Positions 37,215 through 47,295 of a DNA stretch of 64,000 nucleotides are shown here, piece by piece; within the stretch, counting starts at the first letter, position 1; every line of letters begins with the position of its first letter. Under the pieces are notes generated by a model. The model made no database searches. It was given only the letters and a program-made list of their open reading frames with translations, and was not told the DNA's origin. The DNA lies in contig JAOTYE010000002.1 in the NCBI GenBank assembly GCA_029862045.1, positions 211,643 through 275,642 of the forward strand, given 5' to 3'. Position numbers and translations under genes: made by a program. Source of the stretch: Gammaproteobacteria bacterium. Its GTDB lineage: Bacteria; Pseudomonadota; Gammaproteobacteria; Steroidobacterales; Woeseiaceae.

Positions 37215-38309
37215 GTGACGTTGTCAACAGAATCAGATGTGAATAAATTCCTCGAATCCATTGAGTTACCGGGCATTGGCCGGACAATTGCCGAAGTTGG
37301 CCGCATTATCGGGGCCAAGGCGTCTGCAGGGGCGGTCCAGGCCCAGATCGAACTCGGTTTTCCGGCGCACAGCCGCATCGATGACTATCGTGCGCATATC
37401 GCGGCGGCCATCAGCGCCGAAACAGGCAGTGATGACATCAACATAGTGCTGTCGACCAAAATTGTTGCGCACGGTGTGCAGCGCAATCTGAAACCGCTGG
37501 GCAATGTGCGCAACATCATCGCGATTGCGTCTGGAAAGGGTGGTGTCGGCAAATCGACTGTGGCGGTCAACGTCGCGCTTGCACTCGCGGCCGAGGGCGC
37601 ATCTGTTGGCCTGCTCGACGCCGATATTTATGGTCCGAGTCAGCCGCACATGGTCGGCCTGGCCGGCAAACAGCCGCAAAGCGAGGACGGCAAGACCATG
37701 CGGCCTCTTGTGGCGCACGGTCTGCAAGTCATGTCGATTGGTTTCCTGATCGATCCCGACCAGCCGATGGTGTGGCGCGGTCCGATGGTGACATCGGCGC
37801 TGCAGCAGCTGCTGCATCAGACCACCTGGCAAGATCTCGACTACCTGATTGTCGATATGCCGCCGGGAACCGGTGACATTCAGCTGACCTTGTCGCAGCA
37901 GGTACCGGTCAGCGGCGCCGTGATTGTGACGACACCACAAAATATCGCCACGCTCGATGCGCGCAAGGGTCTGGCGATGTTCCGCAAGGTGTCCGTGCCC
38001 GTGCTCGGCGTCATTGAGAACATGAGTACGCACGTGTGCTCCGAGTGCGGCCATGAGGAGCCGATCTTCGGCGCAGGCGGCGGAGAACAAATGGCCGGAG
38101 ATTTCGATGTTGAGCTGCTGGGTCAACTACCGCTGGATGCCAGGATTCGTGAGCAGACCGATAGTGGTGAGCCCACGGTGTTGGCAGATCCGGATTCGGT
38201 AGCAGCAACCGCATATCGCAATGCCGCCCTCAGGATGGCTGCTGCGCAAGCCGCTCAAGGTCGCGATTACGCCAGTAAATTCCCGAAGATCGTCATCGAG
38301 GAGAGTTGA
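37215..38309 (+). CDS. apbC: Mrp/ApbC family iron-sulfur cluster carrier ATPase
   Basis: From GTG 37215 the product has 364 residues, the usual length. It has an N-terminal FeS-assembly (MIP18-like) domain, the deviant Walker [28 protein letters not shown], and CSECGHEE, whose CxxC binds the transferable cluster. It loads [4Fe-4S] clusters on apoproteins in the cytosol. TTG 37221 and GTG 37239 are alternative starts. The upstream part of the frame to 37059 does not resemble the family. It overlaps dcd by 4 bases (ATGA). Confidence 0.92.
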   Translation: MTLSTESDVNKFLESIELPGIGRTIAEVGRIIGAKASAGAVQAQIELGFPAHSRIDDYRAHIAAAISAETGSDDINIVLSTKIVAHGVQRNLKPLGNVRNIIAIASGKGGVGKSTVAVNVALALAAEGASVGLLDADIYGPSQPHMVGLAGKQPQSEDGKTMRPLVAHGLQVMSIGFLIDPDQPMVWRGPMVTSALQQLLHQTTWQDLDYLIVDMPPGTGDIQLTLSQQVPVSGAVIVTTPQNIATLDARKGLAMFRKVSVPVLGVIENMSTHVCSECGHEEPIFGAGGGEQMAGDFDVELLGQLPLDARIREQTDSGEPTVLADPDSVAATAYRNAALRMAAAQAAQGRDYASKFPKIVIEES

Positions 38310-38875
38310 TGAGTCTCAAGTCGGATCGCTGGATCCGTCGCATGGCGGACGAGCATGGAATGATCGAGCCATTCGAGCCCGGCCAGGTGCGCACAAACGG
38401 TGACAGTCGAATCGTCTCTTACGGAACCTCAAGCTATGGTTACGATGTGCGCTGCTCAGATGAATTCAAGATCTTCACGAATATCAACTCGGCTATTGTT
38501 GACCCGAAGTCGTTTGACGAAACGAGCTTTGTCGACTTGCAAAGCGATGTCTGTGTCATCCCGCCGAATTCGTTCGCGCTGGCACGCACGGTCGAGCACT
38601 TCCGCATACCAAGAAACGTGCTGACGATATGCCTCGGCAAGTCGACCTACGCGCGCTGCGGCATCATCGTCAATGTAACGCCGCTCGAACCTGAGTGGGA
38701 AGGGCACGTGACGCTGGAGTTTTCCAATACGACGCCTTTGCCGGCCAAGATTTATGCGAACGAGGGCGTGGCGCAGATGCTGTTTCTCGAATCCGATGAA
38801 GAATGCGAGACGTCCTATAAGGATCGCGACGGCAAGTATCAGGGGCAGGTCGGCGTCACGCTACCGAAGGCGTAG
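38306..38875 (+). CDS. dcd: dCTP deaminase
   Basis: The 189-residue homotrimeric enzyme deaminates dCTP to dUTP for thymidylate synthesis. Conserved motifs are [24 protein letters not shown] (the catalytic Glu) and [10 protein letters not shown]. Its ATG lies in the apbC stop (ATGA), an arrangement also seen near metG/apbC/dcd in other gammaproteobacteria. A terminator follows. Confidence 0.97.
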   Translation: MMSLKSDRWIRRMADEHGMIEPFEPGQVRTNGDSRIVSYGTSSYGYDVRCSDEFKIFTNINSAIVDPKSFDETSFVDLQSDVCVIPPNSFALARTVEHFRIPRNVLTICLGKSTYARCGIIVNVTPLEPEWEGHVTLEFSNTTPLPAKIYANEGVAQMLFLESDEECETSYKDRDGKYQGQVGVTLPKA

Positions 38876-38887
38876 CCTCCTGTGAGT

Positions 38888-38926
38888 GGCCAGGCGTTGG
38901 CTAACGAACGGCCTGGAGCCGTTTTT
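38888..38926 (+). terminator. Terminator after dcd
   Basis: An imperfect stem (ccaggcgtt, 38890-38898, with aacggcctgg, 38907-38916; one bulged base) is followed by five T at 38922-38926. It lies 15 bases after the dcd stop and should end the apbC-dcd transcript. Confidence 0.6.
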
Positions 38927-38937
38927 CCGTACGCGCG

Positions 38938-40404
38938 TTACTCCATTGAACCCAGGCTGACTATGCGTACGTAAGTTCGGGTGCCCTGAGCCAGATTCGC
39001 TACACTAATCTTCTCGTTGGTCCCGTGAAATCCGGTCAGGTCGTTCTGGCTCACCGTCATCGGATTGAATCGATACGCATCGTCGGCGACCTTACCGTAG
39101 TGACGACTATCCGTACCGCCGATCATGAGACCCGGGGTTATCACCACTTCGCCGTACGTCTCCCGCACGGCTCTTTCGACCGCGCGATAGCCCGTCGATT
39201 CCCAACTCGAAACAGGCGATGCAGCAACACCCGAACCTCGTGGCAAGCGGACCTCGACGTCGGCGTTTTCCACAATGGATTTCACATGGTCGAGAACACG
39301 CTCGACCGAATCTCGCGGATGCAGCCGAAAGTTCACGGTAGCGACGGCTTCAATGGGCAGTACATTGACCTTGACGCTGCCCGACAACATCGTCGGCGCT
39401 GTGGTCGTGCGCAACATGGCGTTGCTGAACGCAACGTCGGACAGCCGATTCTCAATAAGCCCGTCAAATAGCCACCGGTTCGCAAATAGCATGCGATTCC
39501 CGAACGACATGTAGCGACTCGCAGTATCGAACATCTGTTCGCTCAACCCGGACAAGCCACCGGGAACCGGTTTTGCTTCAAGCGCCGTGATCGCTTCAGC
39601 CAGGATACCGACCGCAGTCCGCCGCGGCGGCATGGATGAGTGCCCCCCGGCGGATTTCGCGACTATGTTGAGCGTCAGGCTCCCTTTTTCCGCCACGTTG
39701 ATCGTTGCAATCAGCTCTTCCACACCGGGCAGCATGCCGTCGAAGAGAAATGATCCTTCATCGAGCGACCAGGCGAGCTGTACGTCTTGATCCGCGAGAT
39801 ACTCCGCAACCTTCGCGGCACCATTGGGCCCGCCCAGCTCTTCGTCGTGGCCGAAGCTGAAGTAAACCGTTCGTTTCGGTGCGAAGCCCGACTGCGTCAA
39901 ATAGGTGGCTGCCTCAAGCTGTGCGACGACCGCGCTCTTGTCATCCAGCGCGCCGCGCCCCCATATCACCCCGTCGACGATTTCTCCACCAAAGGGCGGG
40001 TATTGCCATTGTTTCTCGCTGCCAGGAATGACCGGCACCACATCATAATGGCCTGTCACCAGGATGGGCTTCAGATCGGGATCGGACCCCTCCCAACGGT
40101 AGAGCAATGTGTAACCGCCAAGACGCGTAAGCGTCATCGCGTCGTTCACCTCGGGATAAGTCTTCTTCACCCAGTCGATGAACGCTTCGAATTCTCGTGC
40201 CTGAAAATCGTCCTGCCGCTGATATGACACGGTCTTGATCTGAATCGCCTCGCTGAGATGGCGACTGATCGCATCTTCATCGAGGTCGATGGTTACCGTT
40301 TCTACGTTTCCGATAGCCTCCGGCTGATGCAGTATCGTGCGGCCAACGATGACTCCCAGGAGCAAAACGACACTGGCAGCCAAAACCACGAGTGCGGTTC
40401 TCAT
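38938..40404 (-). CDS. Membrane-anchored M20 metallopeptidase (CPS1/PM20D1-like)
   Basis: The 488-residue protein has an N-terminal membrane or signal segment (about 1-24). Dinuclear zinc ligands are visible in TGHYDVVPV, WGRGALDDKS, GHDEELGG and SLDEGSF, and in the C-terminal GGTDSRHY. Domain order and the long N-terminal lid resemble the carboxypeptidase S / PM20D1 subfamily, which cleaves or condenses N-acyl amino acids and small peptides. It is probably periplasmic. It is convergent with apbC-dcd and lies 52 bases downstream of purN on the same strand. Confidence 0.88.
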   Translation of the reverse strand: MRTALVVLAASVVLLLGVIVGRTILHQPEAIGNVETVTIDLDEDAISRHLSEAIQIKTVSYQRQDDFQAREFEAFIDWVKKTYPEVNDAMTLTRLGGYTLLYRWEGSDPDLKPILVTGHYDVVPVIPGSEKQWQYPPFGGEIVDGVIWGRGALDDKSAVVAQLEAATYLTQSGFAPKRTVYFSFGHDEELGGPNGAAKVAEYLADQDVQLAWSLDEGSFLFDGMLPGVEELIATINVAEKGSLTLNIVAKSAGGHSSMPPRRTAVGILAEAITALEAKPVPGGLSGLSEQMFDTASRYMSFGNRMLFANRWLFDGLIENRLSDVAFSNAMLRTTTAPTMLSGSVKVNVLPIEAVATVNFRLHPRDSVERVLDHVKSIVENADVEVRLPRGSGVAASPVSSWESTGYRAVERAVRETYGEVVITPGLMIGGTDSRHYGKVADDAYRFNPMTVSQNDLTGFHGTNEKISVANLAQGTRTYVRIVSLGSME

Positions 40405-40456
40405 TGTTATCTACCTCCATGACACGCGAATTCTCAGTTTTCGCGGATTTGCGCTG

Positions 40457-41110
40457 TTAGTCGAAGTCTGACACGACCGGCTCGTCGAGTCGCTTGTCGT
40501 CCAGCCAGGCAGATCCGTCTTTGAATTCGAGTCGGCCCTGGCCAAACCAGTTTGCGGCTTCGGGGTAAATCTGGTGTTCAATGGCCTGCACGCGAGCGCA
40601 TAGTTCGTCCGCCGTTTCGCTGCTGTCAACCGACAACTTGCCCTGCAAGATGCGCGGCCCGCCATCGAGTTCTTCGGTCACGAAATGCACGGTACTGCCA
40701 TGCCATTTCTCGCCGGCATCGAGCACGCGTTGATGGGTGTCGAGCCCCGGGTAGGCGGGCAACAGCGCGGGGTGAATATTCAAAATGCGCCCTTGATAGT
40801 GTTCGACGAACCAGGGGCTCAGGATGCGCATGAAGCCTGCGAGTACCAGCAGTTCGGGCTGCCATTCGTCCAGCTTGGCCGCGACCGCGCGATCGAATTC
40901 TTCGCGATCGCTGAAATCGCCATGCTCGAAACAAGTGGTCGCAATTCCCGCGCTTCGTGCTCGAACCAGCCCGAAGGCTTCAGGCCGGTTGCTGAATACG
41001 ACGGACAGATCGAGTTCAATATCGCCACAGGCTGCGCGATCAATAAAGGACTGCAGGTTGGTGCCGGATCCTGAAATAAGGATCGCTGTCTGGCATCGAT
41101 TCTCGCTCAA
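40457..41110 (-). CDS. purN: Phosphoribosylglycinamide formyltransferase
   Basis: The 217-residue enzyme transfers the formyl group of 10-formyl-THF to GAR, the third step of purine synthesis. Motifs are [24 protein letters not shown] and the LDGGP aspartate. I chose TTG 41110, which overlaps the purM stop by four bases (TTGA) and gives the usual length. The frame is open to 41242, but that part is a shadow of purM. E. coli has the same purM-purN order. Confidence 0.93.
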   Translation of the reverse strand: MSENRCQTAILISGSGTNLQSFIDRAACGDIELDLSVVFSNRPEAFGLVRARSAGIATTCFEHGDFSDREEFDRAVAAKLDEWQPELLVLAGFMRILSPWFVEHYQGRILNIHPALLPAYPGLDTHQRVLDAGEKWHGSTVHFVTEELDGGPRILQGKLSVDSSETADELCARVQAIEHQIYPEAANWFGQGRLEFKDGSAWLDDKRLDEPVVSDFD

Positions 41111-42120
41111 AGGTATTGGACCGGACCGGCTCCCACAACAACTTGCCCGATGCGCCGGGCGCTCTCGCCAAGGCCTTCCAGCGCCGACAGCGCGTTCGTG
41201 AGTTCGGAATTCTCGACAACGACGATCATGCCCACGCCGCAATTGAACGTGCGGCGCATTTCGGCAGTCTCGATATTACCGTGCTCGGCGAGCCAGTCGA
41301 ACACAGGCCCTTGCTTCCAGCTCGACGAGTCGACGGCCGCATGCAAATCCTGTGGCAGCACCCGCGGCAGGTTCTCGCTGATGCCGCCGCCAGTAATATG
41401 TGCGAGCCCCTTGATCGTGACCGATGTCATGAGCCCAAGTATCGATTTGACGTAAATACGGGTCGGCTCGAACAATGCTTCGACCGCCGGGCGACCATCG
41501 ATGTCCGCATCGCCAGCAAGATCAAGCACTTTGCGAATCAGCGAGTAGCCGTTGGAGTGTGGCCCGCTCGACGCGATGCCAACCAGCGCGTCGCCGGCGG
41601 CTATACTGCTACCGTCGATCAACTCGGCACGTTCGACGGCGCCCACGCAAAAACCTGCAAGATCGTACTCGCCATCCGGGTACATGTCGGGCATTTCGGC
41701 AGTTTCACCGCCGATCAGCGCAGCACCCGCCTGGTGGCAGCCCTCAGCGATGCCGGCGATCACGTCACTTGCAATATCCACATCGAGCCGGCCGCACGCG
41801 AAGTAATCGAGGAAAAACAGTGGTTCTGCGCCTTGAACGAGAACATCGTTAACACACATTGCGACGAGATCGACACCAATGGTGTCGTGCCGATTCAATT
41901 GCTGCGCCAGCATCAGTTTGGTTCCGACCCCGTCCGTTCCGGAAACGAGTACCGGTTCATGGTATTTGCCGGGCGGCAGGGCGAACAAACCACCGAAGCC
42001 GCCGAGGCCTGCAAGGACCTCGGGCCGATGCGTTCGCTTGACAAATGGCTTGATGCGATCGACGAGCGCGCTGCCGGCGTCGATATCAACTCCGGCATCC
42101 TTATAGGTCAATGGCTTCAT
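41107..42120 (-). CDS. purM: Phosphoribosylformylglycinamidine cyclo-ligase
   Basis: The 337-residue AIR synthetase forms aminoimidazole ribotide from FGAM with ATP. The family opening [40 protein letters not shown] and [13 protein letters not shown] are all visible. It is divergent from the DUF2066 gene across a 42-base gap and leads the purM-purN pair. Confidence 0.97.
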   Translation of the reverse strand: MKPLTYKDAGVDIDAGSALVDRIKPFVKRTHRPEVLAGLGGFGGLFALPPGKYHEPVLVSGTDGVGTKLMLAQQLNRHDTIGVDLVAMCVNDVLVQGAEPLFFLDYFACGRLDVDIASDVIAGIAEGCHQAGAALIGGETAEMPDMYPDGEYDLAGFCVGAVERAELIDGSSIAAGDALVGIASSGPHSNGYSLIRKVLDLAGDADIDGRPAVEALFEPTRIYVKSILGLMTSVTIKGLAHITGGGISENLPRVLPQDLHAAVDSSSWKQGPVFDWLAEHGNIETAEMRRTFNCGVGMIVVVENSELTNALSALEGLGESARRIGQVVVGAGPVQYL

Positions 42121-42126
42121 CGGCGA

Positions 42127-42132
42127 TATAAT
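42127..42132 (+). promoter_or_regulatory. Candidate -10 box of the DUF2066-hda operon
   Basis: A perfect TATAAT lies in the 42-base divergent gap with purM. No good -35 box is seen at the usual spacing. Transcription from here would start near 42139, before the TTG start at 42163. Confidence 0.4.
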
Positions 42133-42162
42133 AGTGCTTGGGCATCCACGGGGAAACCACCC

Positions 42163-43218
42163 TTGTCAAAATCTCTTTGGGCGATGCTGTTATTGGCAAT
42201 CGTCGCAACGCCTGCCTGGGCTGTCGAAGTGGCGTCGTTGTATACGGCGCAGGTCCCTCTCGATCAGGAGGAGGATGACCCGCGTGCGCGCGCCTACGAG
42301 AAGGCGCTCGCTGATGTGCTATTACGCGTGTCGGGGTCGGAATTGAGCGCGGACGCCGAGATGGTTGAGTTGCTTTTTCCCAATCCGGCCTCCTACGTCG
42401 TGCAGTTTGGCCCCGGCAGTGATGACACCTTGTGGGTCTCGTTCGACGGCGAGGCTATCGAAAGGGCATTGCGACAGGCGGGTCAGACGGTGTGGGGCAG
42501 TAACAGGCCGTTGACGCTTGTCTGGCTGGCCGTCGACTGGGGGCAGGGCAAGCGTGAGATTATTTCGGCCGACGATCCCGACCGGAGTCGCGGTGCGGGA
42601 AGATCGATCAATCGCAATCGCTTGCTGCGGCAGCGCGTGCTCGACATCGCGGAGCGTCGCGGCTTGCCCGTGGTTTTCCCGCTGCTCGATACTGAGGACC
42701 GGCAGAGCGTCAGCTTCAGCGATATCTGGGGTGGCTTTGACGAGGCCTTGCTGCAAGCATCAACGCGCTATGAAGCGAATTCGGTTCTCGTTGGGCGCAT
42801 CCGGGCGACATCGAGCCAGCGCAACCGCTGGAGCTTTTACCTCGGCAGTGAAGAGCGCACCTGGAGCGGTGAGCCTGAACTCGTTGTGGGTCTTGTCGCC
42901 GATCTGCTTGCCGACGAGTTCGCAATCAGCGGCGACGCGCCGCAGGAGTCGATCGAGCTGATGATTGCAGGGATCAGTTCCGTCGAGGCCTTCGGTGATG
43001 TGCAAAAGCTGCTGTCTGAGCTAGCCTTGATCGAGCGTTTTTCGATTGCCGAGGTCGAGGGCGATCGAATCCGTTATCGTGTCGAGGCCATCGGCGGTGT
43101 CGATCGCCTGCGTCGAGCATTGCGGTTCAATGGCCTTATCGAACAAAATGGATTTGATGGCGACCGGTTCGGCATCGACCCGCTCGATCAATCGTTGAGC
43201 TTTTTCTACAGCCCCTAG
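42163..43218 (+). CDS. Exported DUF2066 domain protein
   Basis: From TTG 42163 (GGGGA 8 bases upstream) the product has 351 residues with a signal peptide ([19 protein letters not shown]). The rest is the DUF2066 domain with [15 protein letters not shown] near residue 50 and [13 protein letters not shown]. No catalytic motif is known for the family; it is typically periplasmic and lies upstream of hda or purMN in gammaproteobacteria, as here. The open frame runs back to 41116, but that part is antisense to purM. ATG 42184 is an alternative start that would leave a shorter signal. Confidence 0.82.
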   Translation: MSKSLWAMLLLAIVATPAWAVEVASLYTAQVPLDQEEDDPRARAYEKALADVLLRVSGSELSADAEMVELLFPNPASYVVQFGPGSDDTLWVSFDGEAIERALRQAGQTVWGSNRPLTLVWLAVDWGQGKREIISADDPDRSRGAGRSINRNRLLRQRVLDIAERRGLPVVFPLLDTEDRQSVSFSDIWGGFDEALLQASTRYEANSVLVGRIRATSSQRNRWSFYLGSEERTWSGEPELVVGLVADLLADEFAISGDAPQESIELMIAGISSVEAFGDVQKLLSELALIERFSIAEVEGDRIRYRVEAIGGVDRLRRALRFNGLIEQNGFDGDRFGIDPLDQSLSFFYSP

Positions 43219-43237
43219 CCTTAGAAGAATAAACAAG

Positions 43238-43783
43238 ATGGACTATAGCTGGATACCGAACGCCATATCCATAATGCGGATTGTGCTTATTCTGCCGATT
43301 CTCTTGCTGTTCGTCAGAGACGAATTTGGCTGGGCGCTGGCGTTGTTTTCGATTGCTGGCCTGTCCGATGGCATTGATGGGTACGTCGCGAAAAAATACG
43401 GCTGGGAGACCCGGCTCGGCGCCTTTCTCGATCCGGCGGGTGACAAGCTGCTTGTGGCCTGGTCGTTCGGCACGCTGGCATTTCTCGGACACATACCGGT
43501 TTGGCTGGCTGTCATAGTAATTCTGCGCGATGTCGTAATAGTCGCCGGATCGTTCATGTACCACTACCTCGTCAGACGCCTCGAAGGTGACCCCACCTTT
43601 ATCAGCAAGCTCAACACAGGACTCGAATTTGCATTCCTGATCTTCGTCATGTCCCGGGCAGGCTTCGGCTGGTGGGACGATATAACGATCACTATCGTCG
43701 GTGCGGCCGTCCTCGTCACGGTTGTCATCAGCGGTTACGACTATGTGTCGAGCTGGATTCGCAGCGCACGAATCGAGGCCTGA
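43238..43783 (+). CDS. CDP-alcohol phosphatidyltransferase family (PgsA-like)
   Basis: The 181-residue membrane protein has five or six membrane segments. The CDP-alcohol transferase motif reads SDGIDGYVAKKYG, then GAFLDPAGDK; all four aspartates that bind metal are present and Lys replaces the usual Arg (DGxxAK). It probably makes phosphatidylglycerolphosphate or a related lipid headgroup; the substrate is not decidable by eye. It lies 19 bases after the DUF2066 gene in the operon leading to hda. Confidence 0.88.
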   Translation: MDYSWIPNAISIMRIVLILPILLLFVRDEFGWALALFSIAGLSDGIDGYVAKKYGWETRLGAFLDPAGDKLLVAWSFGTLAFLGHIPVWLAVIVILRDVVIVAGSFMYHYLVRRLEGDPTFISKLNTGLEFAFLIFVMSRAGFGWWDDITITIVGAAVLVTVVISGYDYVSSWIRSARIEA

Positions 43784-43786
43784 GCA

Positions 43787-44857
43787 GTGAATTCGAGTTT
43801 ACGCATGAACTGGCTGATCGCGATCGCCCTGGTCGGCTGGTTGTTTTACTTGCTCGCGCCGGTTCTGACGCCCTTCGTCGCGGCCGCGCTGTTGGCGTAC
43901 ATCGGTGACCCTCTCGCTGATCGCTTACAACGACTAAGGTTGCCGCGAACCCTCGCGGTTATGGCCGTATTCGTGCTGACATTCCTGATGCTCGGACTGC
44001 TCGTGCTGCTGGTCGGGCCGTTGATTCGCACTCAGGTCGGCGCGCTCCTCGATGCGTTGCCTGAGATCGTGCGCCAGGCTGAACAGGTGTGGTTACCCAA
44101 TATCGCGGAGCTTCTGGACCTCGAAATCGGTGAAGATGTCGGCATAGGTGCGTTTGTTGCGCGCTATGGCGATATGGCCGGCAGCTGGGGTAGCAAGGTT
44201 CTCGTGTCGGTCACGCAGTCGGGTGGGGTAGTGGCCGCCGCAGTGCTCAGCTTGTTCCTTGTGCCGATTCTCACGTTCTACCTGCTGCGCGACTGGGACA
44301 CGATTCTCGCGCACCTTGGCGCGCTGATTCCGCCAAATCAACGCGATATGGTCGTCGGCCTCGCCAGGGAGACCGACGAGGTTCTCGGTGGCTTTTTGCG
44401 CGGCCAACTCCTGGTGATGCTTGCATTGTCCGTCATCTATTCGGCCGGTCTCGGTTTGATCGGGCTCAAGTTTGCGATCGCGATTGGCGTTGTTTCCGGG
44501 CTTGTCAGTTTCGTTCCGTACCTTGGATTTGTTTTCGGCATCGCTCTCGCGTCGCTAACCGTTGCGCTCGAACCCGACCCTCTGTGGCGACTCGTTGGTG
44601 TCGTTGCGACGTTCTCGATCGCACAGTTCATCGAAGGATCATTGCTGACGCCAAAACTCGTTGGTGATCGCATCGGACTGCATCCGGTGCTGATCATTTT
44701 TGCCGTCGCCGCAGGCGGGCAGCTGTTTGGTTTCTTCGGCATTTTGCTGGCGCTGCCGGCAGCCGCGGTACTGTCGGTCCTCGTGCGGTTCGCGTATCAC
44801 CGCTATCTAACGGAGCACCCTGAAATCGTCGTCGACAACCTTGTCGACGAAGCGTAG
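43787..44857 (+). CDS. perM: AI-2E family transporter (PerM-like)
   Basis: The 356-residue membrane protein starts with GTG 43787 and has about eight membrane segments and a periplasmic loop (about 70-130). Signatures are LVPILTFYLLRDWD, FLRGQLLVMLALSVIYS, and FIEGSLLTPKLVGDRIGLHP. Members include PerM, TqsA (autoinducer-2 export) and Na/H antiporters, so the substrate is open. The order perM-hda matches the region around E. coli hda-yfgD-perM, which supports the PerM name. Confidence 0.88.
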   Translation: MNSSLRMNWLIAIALVGWLFYLLAPVLTPFVAAALLAYIGDPLADRLQRLRLPRTLAVMAVFVLTFLMLGLLVLLVGPLIRTQVGALLDALPEIVRQAEQVWLPNIAELLDLEIGEDVGIGAFVARYGDMAGSWGSKVLVSVTQSGGVVAAAVLSLFLVPILTFYLLRDWDTILAHLGALIPPNQRDMVVGLARETDEVLGGFLRGQLLVMLALSVIYSAGLGLIGLKFAIAIGVVSGLVSFVPYLGFVFGIALASLTVALEPDPLWRLVGVVATFSIAQFIEGSLLTPKLVGDRIGLHPVLIIFAVAAGGQLFGFFGILLALPAAAVLSVLVRFAYHRYLTEHPEIVVDNLVDEA

Positions 44858-44873
44858 AGCAGGGGGGTCACTC

Positions 44874-45554
44874 GTGAGCCAGATGGCCTTGCCGTTGCGC
44901 CTTGCCGATCATGCGGTATTCGAGAGCTATTTGAATACCGGCAATGAGGCGCTCGTTGCGATGCTCGACAATCTTGCCGGCGGGAGTGGCCCTGGCTGCT
45001 GGTTGTGGGGCCAGACGGCGACCGGAAAGACGCATCTGTTGCAGGCTGTGTGCGACCGGGCCGGTGATCGTTCCGTGTACGTGCCGCTCCGCATGCTTGC
45101 CGACGCGGGGCCAGAGATTCTCGAAGGCCTGGCGAGCCGTGATCTGATCTGTATCGATGACATCGATATCGTCGCCGGTGACGCGGCCTGGGAAAGTGCC
45201 TTGTTCGATCTTTGCAATCAGATTCTCGATGCCGATCGAACTCTGGTTGTGTCGGCCACGATGTCGCCACGCGAATGTCCTGTCGCGCTTCCCGATTTGC
45301 AGAGCCGTCTTGTGCGGTTAGCGATATTCCAGGTGCAGCCGTTGGGCGAAGACGACCGCGTATCGGCGCTGCAGTTGCGGGCAAAACATCGTGGTCTCGA
45401 CTTACCTGACGATACAGCGCGTTTCCTGCTGAATCGCAGCCGGCGTGACATGGCCAGTCTTTACGATGTGCTCGACAAGCTGGATCTCGCGGCGTTGCGC
45501 GCGAAGCGCCGGCTCACGATTCCATTCGTGAAGGACGTGATCAAGGAGATGTAA
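44874..45554 (+). CDS. hda: DnaA regulatory inactivator Hda
   Basis: From GTG 44874 (GGGGGG 6 bases upstream) the protein has 226 residues. This start keeps QMALPL at residues 3-8, the clamp-binding motif; starting at ATG 44883 would remove its Gln. The AAA+ core has Walker A GQTATGKT (46-53) and Walker B ICIDDID. Hda binds the sliding clamp and stimulates ATP hydrolysis by DnaA after initiation. It overlaps the coding end of perM only if ATG 44841 were used, which is unlikely. Confidence 0.94.
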   Translation: MSQMALPLRLADHAVFESYLNTGNEALVAMLDNLAGGSGPGCWLWGQTATGKTHLLQAVCDRAGDRSVYVPLRMLADAGPEILEGLASRDLICIDDIDIVAGDAAWESALFDLCNQILDADRTLVVSATMSPRECPVALPDLQSRLVRLAIFQVQPLGEDDRVSALQLRAKHRGLDLPDDTARFLLNRSRRDMASLYDVLDKLDLAALRAKRRLTIPFVKDVIKEM

Positions 45555-45570
45555 TAGTTGCGTCAGGAGT

Positions 45571-45686
45571 GACCTGGACGTTGTTTATCGGAAGTAAAGC
45601 GCAGCGTAGTCAACAGGGTGCTGAGATTCAGATGGCACATCAGCAAGCTATCGGACCGAGCCATGACGATGAACAACGTCCAGATC
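45571..45686. repeat. Intergenic inverted-repeat element, copy 1
   Basis: The arms 45571-45586 and 45671-45686 pair over 14 of 16 bases. Inside lies a 24-base core (45586-45609) and a 13-base tail motif (45658-45670) that recur in the element at 47296-47376. The spacer between core and tail is 48 bases here. It fills the gap between convergent hda and the WrbA-like gene. Confidence 0.7.
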
Positions 45687-45703
45687 GCGACCGGGATGCG
45701 ACA

Positions 45704-46294
45704 CTACACGAGCTTCTTCGCGATCTCTGCGACACGCTTGCCGAGTGCTCGTGCCAGTGTTTTTTCATCGTCAGACAACTCGTCGTTCTTGCGATTGAAG
45801 CTGACATGGCTGGCGCCATACGGCGTGCCACCGGTTGTCGTTGTCGACAAGGCGTCTTCAGTGTAAGGCAATCCAACGAGAATCATGCCGTGGTGCAACA
45901 ACGGTATGGCCATCGTAAGCAGAGTCGACTCCTGGCCGCCGTGCAGACTTGATGTTGATGTGAATACACCGGCCGGTTTGCCTACCGCGGCGCCTGCGAA
46001 CCACTCGTTGACGGTGCCGTCGATGAAATACTTCAACGCCGCATCCATGTTACCGAAACGCGTTGGACTGCCCATGATGAGGCCGGCACATTCGACCAGG
46101 TCTTGTGGTGTCGCGTAGGGCGGGCCGGATTTGGGCACATCGCCCTCTGTAGCCGTAGCGACACTGGATAGCGGCGGAACCGTACGCACTCTCGACGCCA
46201 TACCAGCAACCGAATCGACGCCATGGCACACCTCCCGCGCCAATGCCTCAGTGGCACCGCGCGTCGTGTAGTAGAGGACGAGAACGTCAGTCAT
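45704..46294 (-). CDS. WrbA-like NAD(P)H:quinone oxidoreductase
   Basis: From ATG 46294 the protein has 196 residues. It is a flavodoxin fold: FMN-binding LYYTTRGATEALA (P-loop variant of SxTG), GSPTRFGNMDAALKYFID and TSTSSLHGGQESTLLTM. WrbA-type enzymes reduce quinones with two electrons using NAD(P)H. The start overlaps the upstream arsC stop by 4 bases. The frame is open to 46810, but that part is a shadow of arsC. Confidence 0.9.
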   Translation of the reverse strand: MTDVLVLYYTTRGATEALAREVCHGVDSVAGMASRVRTVPPLSSVATATEGDVPKSGPPYATPQDLVECAGLIMGSPTRFGNMDAALKYFIDGTVNEWFAGAAVGKPAGVFTSTSSLHGGQESTLLTMAIPLLHHGMILVGLPYTEDALSTTTTGGTPYGASHVSFNRKNDELSDDEKTLARALGKRVAEIAKKLV

Positions 46295-46650
46295 CGGCCT
46301 GTCAACTCGAGTACTTTTTCGGGCGGCCGGCCAATCACAGCCCTGTTGCCGCCAGCATCGACAACTATCGGCCGTTCGATGACCTTCGGATGCGCCTCGA
46401 GCCAGGCGGCAAGGGCCCCATCGTCTGCCAGATCGGGCAAATCGGTCGCTTCTTTGAATTCGGCTTCGCCCCGGCGCAGCAGGTCTGCGACGGCCACGCC
46501 AAGCAGCGATGCGAGCTGCAGCGTCGTCGCGGCATCTGGTGGTGTGTTCAGGTACTCGACGATTGTGGGTGTGATCCCGGCATCTATTAGTAATTCCAAT
46601 GTTTTCCGTGACTTGGAGCAGCGTGGATTGTGATAAATGGTAATTGACAT
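46291..46650 (-). CDS. arsC: ArsC family (YfgD-like) reductase
   Basis: From ATG 46650 (GAGG 5 bases upstream; a second ATG lies just before it) the protein has 119 residues. The active-site loop YHNPRCSKSR carries the catalytic Cys, and RPIVV and IGRPPEKVLEL complete the ArsC signature. The sequence is closest to E. coli YfgD, which lies beside hda, as here. Arsenate reduction with glutaredoxin is the family activity but is not certain for YfgD-type members. No arsR or arsB gene is nearby. Confidence 0.9.
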   Translation of the reverse strand: MSITIYHNPRCSKSRKTLELLIDAGITPTIVEYLNTPPDAATTLQLASLLGVAVADLLRRGEAEFKEATDLPDLADDGALAAWLEAHPKVIERPIVVDAGGNRAVIGRPPEKVLELTGR

Positions 46651-46701
46651 CATGTCCTCGTACTTGGTAGCGTTGACCGGTTGCTGATAAGAAGAATAAC
46701 A

Positions 46702-47016
46702 ATGCTTTCCAGTCGTTTGATAGTTTTCCTGCGCGGCGCGTCGCTCGCGGTGCTGCTGATGGCAGCCGGCTGCCAGACCGCGCCTCCCGTGCAGGAAATG
46801 TCCGATGCACGTCAGGCGATTACGGTTGCGAAGGAGGCCGGAGCCGCCGAGCATGCGGGTGACGATCTCAATGCAGCAGTGGATTTCCTCAAGAGCGCGG
46901 AACAGGCGCTCGGCTCGCAGCGATATGCGCGGGCACGTCGTGATGCATTGCAGGCCAAGTCAAAGGCGCTCGAGGCGCTCAGGCGCAGCGAGATCGAACA
47001 GGAAGAGAATCCCTAG
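46702..47016 (+). CDS. DUF4398-type lipoprotein
   Basis: From ATG 46702 the protein has 104 residues with a lipoprotein signal (lipobox MAAGC, Cys24) and a helical domain EMSDARQAITVAKEAGA, then RYARARRDALQAKSKALEAL. That matches small DUF4398 lipoproteins, often placed near OmpA-like genes. Function unknown; it is divergent from arsC and directly followed by acyP. Confidence 0.8.
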   Translation: MLSSRLIVFLRGASLAVLLMAAGCQTAPPVQEMSDARQAITVAKEAGAAEHAGDDLNAAVDFLKSAEQALGSQRYARARRDALQAKSKALEALRRSEIEQEENP

Positions 47017-47025
47017 TTACATCTC

Positions 47026-47295
47026 ATGCCAGGTGCGCGTCAATTCACGATCAAAGGCCGTGTTCAGGGCGTGTTTTTTCGCGACAGCACGCGACGCGTT
47101 GCCGAATCGCTCGGCATTACGGGACACGCCATCAATTTGAGCGGCGGAGACGTCGAGGTCTTTGCATGCGGAAGTTCGGATGCGCTCGATAAGCTGGCAA
47201 GCTGGCTCAACGAGGGTCCGCGAATGGCCTCCGTAACCCAGGTCGTCACAGAAGATGCTGAGTGGCAAGATAGCGAGTACTTCCGAATCGGATAG
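47026..47295 (+). CDS. acyP: Acylphosphatase
   Basis: The 89-residue enzyme hydrolyses acyl phosphates such as acetyl or carbamoyl phosphate. The catalytic Arg lies in GRVQGVFFRDSTRR and the Asn in GHAINLSGGDVEV. The length matches the family. It starts 9 bases after the DUF4398 lipoprotein stop. Confidence 0.93.
   Translation: MPGARQFTIKGRVQGVFFRDSTRRVAESLGITGHAINLSGGDVEVFACGSSDALDKLASWLNEGPRMASVTQVVTEDAEWQDSEYFRIG

Noticed and set aside
37266..38126. 286-codon leftward frame
   Set aside because: It is antisense to apbC and has the His/Arg-rich composition typical of shadow frames.
41116..42162. First half of a 700-codon rightward frame ending at 43218
   Set aside because: It is antisense to purM, which has clear family motifs; only the part from TTG 42163 encodes a protein with a signal peptide and DUF2066.
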